Assembly: GCA_036583965.1 (NCBI GenBank) | Contig: JAZBQD010000030.1 | Span: 87,713,300-87,777,299, forward strand | Direction: 5' to 3' | Source: Prunella strophiata | Lineage: Eukaryota > Chordata > Aves > Passeriformes > Prunellidae | DNA: 64,000 bases | In this document: piece after piece, positions 12,533 through 26,900 of the stretch | Position numbering within the stretch: position 1 is the stretch's first letter | Layout of the letters: each line of letters opens with the position of its first letter | Position numbers and translations under genes: made by a program | Notes under the pieces: model-generated | The model's input: the letters and a program-made list of their open reading frames with translations, nothing else | Told to the model about the DNA's origin: nothing | Database searches by the model: none

Positions 12533-14532
12533 TTTTCCTCTTATAAATATGGTCTGGTTTGGGTGGAGGATTAATATATTTCTCTTGATATTTTATTAAG
12601 ATATTTGTTTTCTAAGGACTCACAGGTCTGCTCTAACATGTTTGATCTGTCCCACCTTCCATGTCCTCACTCTACATGGCTATTTAAACAATTTTCAAGC
12701 CTAGGTGTTTTCTCCTCTACATCCAAAATCACACCCAATTCTCCTCCATCACAAGCATGTCAGTCACATCCTTTCATTGCAAAATTTAACTTCTGGGAGC
12801 CCTTTATTCTCCTGTTTTTCAAGTGAATATACTGAGTGATGAAATGGCTGCTCTGCCATACCTCACCTAGCTTCTGATTCCCAATAGCTTTACAGACAGC
12901 TCATCTACCATCTCTGCTCTTCCACTGGAGTGATGGGATATCCAGGTCTCTTCCTTAGCACTCTCAATCCTAATGAAAAACACAATATTCATAGAAAAGG
13001 AAGTTTTCCACCTGTAATTGATTTCCACTACAATACTTACATGACCAAAACACAGGATGAGGTGCAAGCTTACCTGAAAATTATGCAAAGACAGAATAGA
13101 GGAAATGAGCACAGATCACCAAGTGCCACTGCTGACAACTCTGCTTCCCTTGAAATTAACTAACAAGTCTTAGTGGAAGATAAGAACATAGCTCTCCATA
13201 TTTAGTAGTTGGTGTTTTCATGTCCATGTAGGCATATGTTACACTGACACTGACAGTAGGAAAGTGCTAGATGCTTTTTCCTTGTTTTCAATGGAAAGGT
13301 GAATCTAGGCAGATTCTCTGACCTATTCATTTTTTTTTTTTCTGTTGTTAAACACCAGCAGCATCATGGCTGTTAATGTGACCTCACTCAGATGGAGAGA
13401 ATAAATGAACATGAAGAAACTATTGCAGCTCTCATATGGCAAACAGAAGGAGCCTGGAAAAGTTTAATACATTATTCAATAGCAAACAGTGGAATCACAG
13501 AGCTAGCAGATGTAAAAGATTCATTATATGAGTTCCTCAGCTCTTGGACACATGCTCTTGAAGCCCACTAAAAATATTAGTATGCAAAAACGGTGATGAA
13601 AATCTAAACAAAACAGCAGTCAAAATAAACTTGATTTGGGATTATACCTTTCCACAGAGGTTTTATTTGTTTTTTAGTTTTAGTAGTACTTAAATACTTT
13701 AGGTACATTTAATTTAGATTTATTAAGATATTTAATTAATATGAAATAAATACTTTATAAATGAGAACATATTTCTTCCATAACAATAAAACAGAAAAAA
13801 ACTAAAACAAAATATAGTCTGCTAGAGTGAAAAATTGCAAAAATTAAATTATTTTGTTATGGAGATTAAGATACATTTGTTAAATCACAGGATGATTTGC
13901 TTTCACATGAAGACTTTAAATGTGCTTATGGATCCATGCATAGCCAAAAGCATGTGTGGTCAAATTTGCACCACAGAATGTTTAGTTAGCCCTCTGATTA
14001 GCCAGTTTCTACAGACAAAAGAATGCAGCTTGCTCTAATTCACTATTACTGCAATTATTCTCTTGAAAATTTAGCCAAATAGCCACCAAATCATATTTGC
14101 CAGGCCCTAGTAATTCATATTTACCAACTGTTATCTCATTAACAATTAACAAACATTTACTAAATGCAAATTATATTGTAAATTGGATTATGGATTTTGA
14201 AGAAGTAGTTTAATTTTGATGATTGGTCAGGTTTGCTGCCTAACAAGCAGCCAGAGAGTGCAGAGGCATTTCAGTGAGGAGCTTCACCTGCCCAAGTCAC
14301 CTGGAGCAGCTTCTGACTGGCCAGCTGCAGCTCCAAAGAGCCACCCCAGTGGGTGACTCTGCTCCCTGTGGGCACACAACCACAGAGCCCTGTGACTTCA
14401 TGTCAGTGATTTTAAAAGGCAACTCCCTGGATTCCCATGGACCCAGGCAAGGTCTTTGCTTTCCAGGCTGATCCCTGTCACTCAGCAACCTGTAGAGCTG
14501 TCAGTGACCCAGAGATTGATCTTATTGGACTA
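12533..14532. other. Unique non-coding DNA with AT-rich blocks
   Basis: No gene or dispersed repeat is recognised. A T run lies near 13330. The block from 14040 is rich in TAATT and octamer-like motifs and is discussed as a candidate conserved element. Confidence 0.4.
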
Positions 14533-14631
14533 TTCTGTTTGGTGGAAAGTAACCCTTTCCATGCCAGAGAGGGGTTGGAGCCAGATATTGTTAAGGTCCA
14601 TTCCAACCCACACCATTCTGTGATTCTGTTT
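14533..14631 (+). mobile_element. CR1 LINE 3'-terminal fragment
   Basis: TGGTGGAAAGTAACCC, GGGGTTGGAGCCAGATATTG, AAGGTCCATTCCAACCCA and CACCATTCTGTGATTCTG follow the CR1 3' terminus in order. Only about 100 bases remain, so the copy is strongly 5'-truncated. Confidence 0.82.
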
Positions 14632-16544
14632 CTTCTGAAGTTCATTTTGGGTTTTCCCCAATCCCTGGATGGTCACCTCTCAGGGGATTGCCTGTAGACC
14701 CAGGATGAGGCACCAATTCACATCCTCATGCTGGTCTGAGATAGGATGGAGGAGGAAATAGACAAAAGAATCACCAGAAAGTATTTACAGGAGCTTTGCA
14801 GTCTACTGAAAAAGGCACACCACTGTCAGAGGCAAACCTCTCTTCTTTTCAGAGTTATTTTTATGTTTTATTGAATGCCCTGCCTAACACACAAGACAAA
14901 ACAACCCAGAGAGACAGAACCAGACAGAGGAAGAACAGATATTCAAATAATTTCTTGGTCATTACTTGAGTTGACGTTGTCATTCCTGTGGATGAAGGCA
15001 ATGATCACTGACCTGTGAGCTCCCCTTCTCCTGCTTTTGCTTCTCTTGACAAGCTTGACAAGCCTGTCCCCAGTCTGCAGCTTCTCCCTATCCTGTGAGA
15101 CCATCTTTTGTCTTCACCACTCTTACACATGCCATTGGCAGACCAAGGGCCTAGGCGAAGAGACTGGTAATTTTGCTTGTCTTTCTAAATAAGTGCTGAG
15201 AAATTGTTCTCAGTTTGTATTTTCCTCTAAAATCTACATCTTTTTTTAATACTGGGAAAAAAATTCTCACTCAAAATCTGGTGTCATTTTCCCAAAAATA
15301 CTTAGCTGGCCTAATGACAGCATTACATTTACATTACATACAGCATTACAATAGACATTGCCTCATGGTAAGGTAAAAAAACCTTGCCCTGTCTTTCTCT
15401 GGCTTTGAACCACCATAGTAAAACAATACTATATCTAAATGAATAGCTGTGGCTTCCCTTTACAGGCCATAGAATCTTAAGGATACAATTCAGATGACCT
15501 AGTTTACAGAACGATGTTGTGAACTGCCATCTAGTAAGAGTAATTCTCTCCACTAGCTGTGAAGGAAGTCTGTAATGACTAGCTCTGATGTAGAAGACCT
15601 ACACTTCATCAAATGAATCCCAAAACTATTCTATAGATGTGTTTCATCTAAAAATAAATTATATGCAGAATAGCTGTACTATAACTTTGGCAATTCTCTT
15701 TTAACAATGAGTGAAGTGAAAAGTCTCATTCTCTTCTGCACACCCCTGGTTAAGTATGTTACTGTTAATTTTCAGCCATCTGCTACTATTTAATTTAGTA
15801 CTACTCCACAGAGGGTTCTTTCTAGTATTATAAGAGATTCATTTAGCATCATGTGAGGTACATGAGTACTGAAGAATCTGAGAAGCAAATGTCCAGGAGG
15901 ATGTGAAAAATTAAAGGAAAATATTGTTTATAAATGGAAAGCTGGTAATTGGAGATAATTTTGAACAAAACAAGCACACAACAACACAAAAATAAGCACA
16001 TTTCAAAGTGATCATCCTTACAATAACATGAGCATACTGCATACAAGGGACCTCATCTTGATGTTGCTAGCCCTAAGGTCGCCAAGGGTTTTGAAGTGCC
16101 AGGTTTTACTTCATCCTTAATCCACAGATGAAGGTACACACAAGGAAAGTTGACTCTAGTGCCACTACTGCCCAACACCCTCCTGAGACATTTCAGCCAA
16201 CTACGTGGATTTTTTTTTTGGTGGTGGTTTTCTGCTGGATTAACATGTATGAATTGCTCTGTAAAAGAATAGACATGACCAGAAGCAACAGTGCAACTGG
16301 AGAAATTGTAAAGTTAATAGTTAAATATCTATTGGCATCACACAACAATCTAAACCAAACTCTCAGCTTTAACTCAAAAAGATGTTTCTACACTATCCTA
16401 TTTCCAGTCACATATTCCCAGTACTTCACCTATATGAACATGAGTTATATGCTGCATAGTCTATAGGCTTTATAAAGCCTAATCTAAAACCAGCAGCAAA
16501 CAATTAATTTTCAGTCAACTCAGCATTCTGGTGGACTTCTAATT
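14632..16544. other. Unique non-coding DNA
   Basis: No gene or repeat is recognised. A small local repetition of CAGCATTACA occurs near 15320-15350. Confidence 0.4.
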
Positions 16545-16574
16545 AGACTAATAGTCAAATTAGTCTATTAGTCT
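16545..16574. repeat. Short inverted and tandem TAGTCTAT cluster
   Basis: AGACTAATAG at 16545-16554 is the exact reverse complement of CTATTAGTCT at 16565-16574, with a 10-base loop. The right arm overlaps a tandem TAGTCTAT doublet. This is a small hairpin-capable AT-rich motif of unknown role. Confidence 0.7.
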
Positions 16575-17402
16575 ATTAGACTTCAAATAGTCTTCCAATT
16601 GACATGGAAGAAATTGAAATGCTTGCAACATTTCTCCACCTGCTCTTAGTGTTAAATGCTAAGAAAGTGACAATGTGAGGCTTACATAGGCTCAAAATTC
16701 AGATCCACAGTGATGAGAGCAACCCTGTCAGCAGGAACACAGATTTAGACCCCAACCATAAAAAAAAATGAAACCCAGCACTAGAATGAGAAATGCCAGA
16801 GATCAAGCTTAGGGCTGTAGTCATTGAAATTAACAGTTAGACCAGGTCAAGGCCCTGGCCCAGACAGAGAAGCAGTTTGCACCCCAGTGAGCTGCAAGAC
16901 AAGGGTTTCAGATTGTGCTGTCAATTCATGCACAGTGAAGTTAAGGGTGTACAAGATTCACTTATTAGAAATAATTCTCCAAAACAGATTTTGCTCTTAA
17001 ACTATGATAACCTGCCTGCTACAGTATCAATCAACAGAACAGATATTTTTCTGTTTGGTCATTTGTTCCATCTTTCAGTTTTAACCTAGCAACCTTCATG
17101 TTCATGTACAACATCCTCTGACTTGAAGCTGCAGGGAGGCAAACCACCCACAAGTGTCACCTGAATGCTGAAATTTAATTTCTGTGTGAAAATCAGATAT
17201 TCCTACACTTGTTTTCATCACATATTGGGATATGAAGTCATAAAATACCTATAAAGTTAAGAAAAAGAAACAAAAAACCCCTCAACTTTGAAAATACTGA
17301 AATGATCATTTGTTTCAAGTTAAATGTGTCCAAGTTGTGGCATCAGGTGCTCTCTTTCAGCTTGGTCAAGCCACCTAGAAGTAAGTCATGACTTACAATA
17401 AA
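16575..17402. other. Unique non-coding DNA
   Basis: Nothing recognisable. Confidence 0.4.
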
Positions 17403-17690
17403 AATCTGAACTTGAGGCCATTTAGCTTGCAAAGAGGAGCCTGAGAGAGGATGTGACAACAATTTTCAAGGATGGGAAATGTTACTGCAAGGCTGAACAG
17501 GAACCAGTTTTCCATGACCATAGTAGGTATATAACAAGTAATGGAGTAAATGTCAAAAGAACTGATATAATGTCTAGGAACATGTCCTTACTAGGAACAG
17601 ATTAAAAATGAACTGACCTGTTTGGGCAAGCTTGAGGTTCTTTAAGGACATAGGAGATGAAGATCTGCCAATATCATTGATCCTTCCCAC
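17403..17690 (+). mobile_element. Probable ancient CR1-like LINE fragment
   Basis: GCCATTTAGCTTGCAAAGAG, CCATGACCATAGTAGGTATA, ATAACAAGTAATGG, TGTCTAGGAACATGT and GCTTGAGGTTCTTTAAGGAC parallel, in order, segments of the CR1 3' region (the ...GATAGGACAAGAAGTAATGG..., ...ATTAGGAAC... and ...GGTTTTTAAG... parts). Divergence is high and the terminal octamers are absent, so this is an old copy or a related L3/CR1 subfamily. It could be chance similarity in part. Confidence 0.4.
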
Positions 17691-20600
17691 TGAGGGGAGG
17701 ATTGGGGTGGGCAGCAAAGAGAGGTATTTCTAAGTGGAATAATTCAATGAAATTACTGTCTCCATTCAAAACTAAACAACACACTTGGATGGTGAGTTCT
17801 CACACAGCTTAGTCTATGTCATATGTCACATTGAAACTTTAGCTTTTCATCCTAAAGTGCTTTTTTTTTTCTGTTGCAGTGTCCAAGGTTAAACAATTTA
17901 CATTTTAATTTGCCAGTATTTCACAATGGCATTAATGAATGCTGAGAGAGGTGTTTGTTCTAGCAGAAAGGTGGATAACAACCAGAGCCTCCTACAATGC
18001 AAGGACCCACACTCTGCTACACATGCTGGTCCACATTTAGTTTCTGAGAGTCATTGAGAGATTGTTTTAGGAGGTGAATGGGAGTGCAGTCTTGTTTAAA
18101 AAAGTCTTTCCAATGGAGAGATTATGTCATTCTTGTGAAGGATGGTGCGTTGCTGTGACAACATGTACTCTCAGGAATAAGCTGAGAATCAGCAAAAGAG
18201 AGCTCATCATAGCCTCTTATCTCTGCAGAGGTGTCTGCAGTTCAAGCACAGTTTGAGTAGCTTGGTTTCTCCTGCTGTTCCCAAGGGAAGGGTGCATAGT
18301 TACAAGAGTGCATTAAAGAGCAGAAAACAACACTGAGACTTTATTCTCTTCAGGGAGAAGAGCTTTTCAAATTTGTTACCCAGCAGATCAACTGGTGTGT
18401 TGATTTAACTGATACAACATAGCAATTGAAATTGCCATGAGTGTTGGCACGCCGGTGTGATCAGTCTGGGACCTGTGCTGCCTTTGGGTTTCTCTAGGGA
18501 GAGAGGCATGAAAGCTTTCTACAGCTGGGAATCGTTGTGGGCAGTGGAAAGATGAAAAAGAAAACAAAAGCCATTTCTCTACACTTGTTATTTCCATGAC
18601 TGGGGTTGGGGTAAAGCGATATGTCCTTTGTTTTCCATCACTAAGTTTAACTAGCTAATATGAATTAAATGATTTCCACCATTTTCTGCACTTCTTGCAC
18701 TTGGAATAGACCCTTGACTAATTCTTACCTTCACATTCATCATCTTTGAAGGAATATGCTTTCCTGTGAAAGAAGATGCATTTCTTTGCTGCAGTTTGAG
18801 GTAAGAAGGTCAAGTAGTAGAGCAGGAACTGTCATTCTTTCAGCTGAAAGGCTTCCTGAGAAATGCCCTTGAACTGACAGGGAGGAATATTCTTTTCTTC
18901 TTCAGAAGATGAATGTCAGAAGGTTTATGTTGCTCTTTTTGCAGCATTAGTTTTCTAAATTTTTTATGCACCTCCCTTTCCTTGAGTAACAGTAACATTG
19001 TGTGTTTAATTGTGGTGATGCATGACCTCTCAGCTAATATTAGGGGAAATATATGTCTTTATTATTTTACTTCACTTTCTCTGGCTCAGTAGGACATGCT
19101 CCATTCTTCCTCCAGCATTCTCTATGTCTATAAAAAGATTTTTCTCTTTCAGAATACAGGAGGGATGAAACTAATTGAAAGTTACAGGTGGTTTGTTCAG
19201 TGACTAATTCCTAAAAGCCAAGTAGCAGTAAAAGTGGCCCTCATTACACTAACATGAGTGTTGCAGGTAGGAAAATCTATTTCCGTTTGGGAAAGATAGG
19301 TCTAAGTCCAAATCCTCTTGGAAACTTTCCAAAGTTTATAATGAAAAGTTGTTTGCAAAGACAAAAAGGAAATTGATGCCTTAGCTGAAAGTGTCCAGGA
19401 AGTATGCCAACCTCTGTTACTTTATCTGTTGACACTGTCAGAAAATCTGCTTATCTAGGCGCCGTTTTCCTGTCCTGAAGCAGGGCTGCTTTTCAGCAGA
19501 CTGACTTTCTATCAAGGTGGTATTCTCTGTCCTAGAATCCCCAGGAATATCCTCAGAAATATTGCAGAGTATGCTAAGCCCCTTATGTGGCAATCAGATT
19601 TTATGAGGTGTCATGTTTGTGAGAATAGGTAAGCAGATCAAACTTTTTTCCCTTTTTTTCTGTTTTGTGACTTTTTTAGTAGCACAAGCAATACAGATAC
19701 ATAAACCCAAAGATATCACTAGTAATAAGTTGTTAAAAAACCACATTAAAATCAATCTATGCAAATGATCTTGTATATTTTTCCAAACATTTTTCACCAT
19801 TTTCAAGTCAAAATATAATTCTATTTGCCTATTTCTGAAAGCCCATGAACTGCATATAGAGAGGAATGAAAATATACACAGATAAAATATGCTCCACTTA
19901 CAGATTGAGTGCATTATTTCATTTTGGACAAAATTGTAAATGAAGGTGGTGCTTAAGAAAACGAAATATTATCAGTGCTAGCTCAAGCCAGGCATAGTGC
20001 CAGGAAGATGTGGAAGAGCTATAGGGGAAAGCTTGCTTAAGTACCTAATAGCCTGATTTCCAAAACCCTTTCTACTTCAGTCCCAGCCCACTCTTGTTCA
20101 AATAGTGCCTAGTTAATGAATTATGATGACATTTATGGTGATCTGGTAATAAAAATGAATGAGGATAAGTATGAGGCCACCAAAATCAGACCCAGATATC
20201 AGAAGGGCTTTTAATTATTCTCAAATTCCTGTCAAACTTTAAAGAGAAAGATTAGGAAATTAAACACTTAAGGTGTCACCAGTCTTAACAAATGAATACC
20301 ATTAGAGTGTCTTCTTTCTTTCCTCAGCTGGAAATCACATGACACTGACTGAAAGCTGTGAAAAATGCTCTTCCTATCACAACATCTGGCTTCTTGGCAG
20401 CCTTGACTGGCTTGTTTTATAGGCTATTTCTGCATTGCCTGAAAATTTCTCACACTGTCATTTGGCTATTAGGTTTACTTTGTGCCCTTAGAAAAGGTTT
20501 TATTCAATTCCTTTTGAATTTAGAGAATTTCAGGACTTTATTGAAAAATCATGAAGTGCATGAATCATTCATCACTGACTGCCAAGCTTCCTTAAGAGTG

Positions 20601-20726
20601 TTAAGAGAAAAAGTGTTAAATGTGATGTGTTTCAGGGCAGAATTTAAGGAATACAGTGGATAGATGAAGATGACAAAAGAAACCTGCCCTTCTTCATCAT
20701 CATCTGATGCAATCTTGTGCCACCCA
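17691..20726. other. Unique non-coding DNA
   Basis: No gene or repeat is recognised. A 35-base minus-strand stretch at 18729-18763 sits between good splice-like signals and is listed as a finding. Confidence 0.4.
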
Positions 20727-20804
20727 GTCCTGCCCCTCTCAGAAGGGGAGTGATAAAGTGGCTTTTGTGGGCATCTGGCATCCAGCCATGGTCAATCCAC
20801 TGCA
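20727..20804 (+). mobile_element. 3'-end fragment of the 7488-8631 LTR family
   Basis: AGGGGAGTGATAAAGTGGC, TTTTGTGGGCATCTGGCATC and CAGCCATGGTCAATCCACTG with terminal CA match the last 80 or so bases of the LTR family seen complete at 7488-8631. No upstream LTR sequence is recognisable, so the copy is truncated or too decayed. Confidence 0.75.
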
Positions 20805-22311
20805 TTTTCCTAGCCTTCTGATACTCTAAGGCTTTTGACATGTTCTGTAGTGAATAATAATCAAATTAAAACAAAATGGTTGATCACAGGCATCAAACTC
20901 TCATGTACAGACACGTAAAGCTGGATTGATTTTTAAAGATTCTGAACTCACATCACTGATAACAGGGAAACCAACATCTCCAGTAAAGAAGTCAGTTAAG
21001 TAAAGACATACAGAATACTCTTTTAGGCATTATGGTGCAAAAGACTGACCTTATTTCTCATTTGCTTTGGAATGTTGTGATTGGAATTGTTCAGGTTTAA
21101 GCATTCAAAGAATGTGTCTCTTTACCTCAATCCTCACACTTCAGAGCAACTAACATGAGTGAGTGGACACATAAATATAGACTTGCTCAACAAAAACTGT
21201 CTAACAACCATATATCTATCATTGCATTTCCAAACAAATCCATATTGTATTTCCAAATATGAAACCTGATCCCCATAATCCAATAGTTGCTGAGAAGCCT
21301 GGAGAGCTTTTGGTGGCTTTTGGTGTCACTGTTGAGTGGCAAGAAGCTGTGAAACTTAGAGGAGCTTCATTTCTTTCAGTCAAAGAATGAAAATTCACTT
21401 CAGGTTGTCCCAGGATAAAGTCTGCCTTGCATTTTCATTACGAAAGCACCAGGCTATGGTGCCAGCTGATTGCCTGGATTGTCTGAGGGGAAGTTCCTAA
21501 CCCCTGCACATGTAGTGCATGTAATTCATTATGCTTAGAAGCCTCTGCCCCAAAGAATGAAACTGGAGGAGCCAAGCAGCCTAGACTGCCTCAGATATTG
21601 CTAAGCTCTAGCTCTCCAAACTGGAGGTTGCTCTAGGCTGCATGATTTGGAAGCTGTTGCCCTTGAGTGACAGAATTCAATGAAGCTTTCATTTTATTTT
21701 CATTTGTGTCCTGCAAGCCCACAGCCCCATCACCACAAGAACATTCCTCTTGTCCTTTCTGCCACATCTCCAGTCTCCATCAGAACCCTTCTTGCCTCCA
21801 CCTTCCCACAGCTCCACCTCTTCTGCCTTGATTCCCCTTTAGTTACAACAAAAATAGCAGGAGTTTTAGCCAATTTGATGCTGTCTGAACAAGTGTACAA
21901 AAGGAGCTCACCACATTCATAGTCATGGTGGAATATTTATTTCTGTGACACATGATTTAGTACTCTTGCACCTTCATACAACCACTTTCCCCTGAAGTGT
22001 GTCAGATTTAAGTATCTTTGAGACATCATAGTGAAAGGTAATTGAAATTATGTCAACAGATTTGGAGGATATTAGCAGAGGATAAGCAGATGGATGGAAA
22101 AAAATATTCATTAAACTTTTTTTTTTTTTCAGGAAGTCAGGCTAAAACAAGACTTTTCTCTAATTTAGCAGAAGAAAGTTTTTTTCATATCAATAACTAC
22201 TTTGGAAAAATCTGGCAAAGCCTGAAATGTCCATGTAGACTTATATTCATGTGACAGTGTTTGGAGTCGTGACTACTGTCTATGTAAGGATTTATCTCAC
22301 CATGTGTAAAA
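20805..22311. other. Unique non-coding DNA
   Basis: No gene or repeat is recognised. A short T run lies near 22119-22130. Confidence 0.4.
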
Positions 22312-22325
22312 GTTGTCATGGCAAC
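22312..22325. promoter_or_regulatory. RFX-type X-box palindrome
   Basis: GTTGTCATGGCAAC is a near-perfect match to the palindromic X-box bound by RFX transcription factors (GTTGCCATGGCAAC-like). It is followed within 30 bases by an AT-rich stretch with ATAAT and TAAT cores, as in vertebrate distal enhancers. The motif is seen directly; activity is inference. Confidence 0.35.
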
Positions 22326-23970
<1,645 letters not shown>

Positions 23971-26900
23971 TATAATTCTGTCATGTCTATATATAAAGTA
24001 TGTAAAATGCACAATTAATAGAAACAAATGAAGATTGATCCAGCCAGACTCAGTTATGAACTTCAAGTCATATTGATGCAAGTATCTCCCATTAACATTT
24101 TGAGATTTTTAGGTTCTTCTGAGCAAAAATAAAGATCTGCTTTTCAACATGGTTTTAAGGTATAAAAAACTGGGGTTTTTTTACTAAACCTGAAAGTGAG
24201 TTCTAAGCCAAGATTTTCATAAGCCCTGTCCTGAAACCAGCTCCCTCTTTTTAAGCCAAGAGACCAAAAGCCTAAATATCTCCATAAAGCAAAGTTGGCT
24301 GTCTGTCAGATAAGCAAATCTCAAATTGCAGGAAGACTGGATTCAGCAATGTGTGTAGGTTTAACACATGAGCAATCTCACTGACCTTATACTCTTAGTC
24401 TAAACAAATGTGTGACAGTCCTTTCAAAAATAAGCAGACCAGTGCTAGAATGTTAAGCATTGCTGCAGTAACCCTACTGAGAAAATGGTAGATCAATTGC
24501 TTTCCTAGTTCAGACCTTTGAATTAAGGAGTGTAAGTGATAAACCCAGACATACAATCATAGCTGACACTAGTAAAGTATGTGTTTTAAACAAAGATGTG
24601 TATCTGGTTAAATATAGCCTCTGAAGCCATGTTCTTTCAGGTGAACAGCATCCAAGACTGAACCCTCTTCAAATTCATCACCTCCTAATTTCTTGTGGCT
24701 GATTCTCAAAATGCCCCACTGATGATGGGTCTAATTCTGTTTGCTGTTTGCTTTGCTGTGTCATTTGACAGAAAGACCCCACCTGGATCAATATGATCCA
24801 GATGTCCCTAAACCAAAGTTCATGGAACCATCCCTGATCTCCTGTGACAGTCTTCATCCCTTTAGAACAGTGACTAAAATTTTACAACATTTCTGCCTGC
24901 AGGATGAGAGGACTTCCAATGGGAGAAATATTATGAGAAGTTCTGGGGTGAAAATGACCATATGATCTTAGGAAGTGGACCACAATACAGAAGGGAAAAA
25001 AACCACAAGTCAGCAGTCCCTGATGGTATAATGGGGGAAAAAATCCTCCCTGTGTCCCATAACACAATTTTTTTAGTCCTGAATGCATAAGCAAGATACA
25101 TACCACTCTCCAAAAGACAATTTGCTAGTACTATAGATGCCAATGAAAAGTCCCTTTGCTAGCTGTGGCTAGTTTTCAGTCTTACAAAGGAAGGAAAAAC
25201 CCAAATTCCTCCCTACTCTTCATCAAAGCCAACTTGTATATCTGGAGTAAAAAAAAAAACAAACCAAAACCACAAATTTCATCCTGTGCCCTGCATGTGG
25301 TCAAGAACCCTGAAACATAGTTTCAGTTTAAAGCACTAGCAATATGTGGATTAAAAATACATGACAAAATCTCTTCAACCCTCACTTGCATCTACCAGCA
25401 AAGGAAGCACTGGAAACCTTTATCACATGCTTGAATTACAGGCTCTGGGATTACTCTTACCTTATAATAGAACTACTATCAGCCATTTCAGATTTTGACC
25501 CCATTCTCCTCTAATTGGAAGCCTTTCCCAGAAGCCTGCTCCTTCAATGTTTACAAACTTTCTTCATCTTTATCTGTCCTTCCCTAGCAAGGACCTACTA
25601 GATCCACAGGAAAGACCTATACAGTAATCAATGTGCAGCAAAGCACAAAGCAAATACAGTAAGTCTTGACTGAATGGTGATTTGTGTATTTCTGTATTCT
25701 GTTTGGCTTTTTGGGGTGTTACTGCAGCAGATAAAACTGCAGCATACTTTCTCCCCAGCTAAATCTGCTGGTCTGACCTAAGTGGCCATTGAGACCAAAA
25801 TTTATAGAAAGAATATTTGCAGATTCTATCAGTACATCCCCTAAAAATATCACATTGAGGGCAAAAATATGTAAACTTCAGAATGAAAACCATGGAGACT
25901 ATTTTAGCATAAAAATTGTCTCCAGATCCTTTGCTGCTTTCCAGATTCCAGTGGCTCTAACCTCTGCTAAAATATTGTTGTGTGAGCCAAGGTCATACCC
26001 TCTTTTAATTGACAGCTCACTTGTCCTCTGGAGGAAGGAAAACTGTGCATGCTCCATGTAAGAAGAAAAACATAACATAACCTGAGTAGCTTGAATTTCA
26101 TCTAATCCACCAGGAAGTAAGCTTAAATGCAATACTGAGGAGCTGACCTAAGTCTCTTGTGCTCCTTCTGGCTTTTTTCTTAAACTGATCAAATGTCTTT
26201 ACTTTTGACAGTTTACTCTGTCTGGCACTTTTGCTGGTTCACGTACCTTCAGCTCCCCAATGCAAATAAAAATCCTAATACTCTGCTTTAGGGTAGAATA
26301 ATTTAGATTCCATTTCCCAAAGAAGATGTTTCAAAGAGAATCCAGCACAATGAATGGCAGCACTAAATTATTTATTCCTTGAGATTTTCTTCTTTTTATT
26401 TGTGATGGTCCTACTTGGTGCCTGTATCATAAAATTGATTACAACAGCAGATGGCTAACAGTACCCATGAAACCCACACAGATCAGATAAATTTGTACAG
26501 GTCTAGATCCAACAGTAGCAGAATGTCAAACAGCACAACAACAACAACAAAAAAAAGCCCAAAAAAACTCCCACATTGCATAGACAGTGGGCTTTTTTTT
26601 CTCTAAGATGACAAATTCAGATTTCATATGTATGCTATAGCCCAACAAAAAACCACATTTACACGATTTCAGTTCACTGAATAGTAGCACATTTGGTGAA
26701 ATGGTGTTCAAATGTCTTTATGTTTGCTCCCTCACACATTAGTTTTCCAAGAAGTTGTTTCCCTGGTTTCCCACGTAGCTGGATGTGGCACTGGGATTGT
26801 GGTCATTGCTGGCCCTGATGTCTCAAACAACAATAAGCCTGAGGTATTGTACATCTGAATTACAGTGGCAAACACATCTCAAACACATGACATTTTTTGT

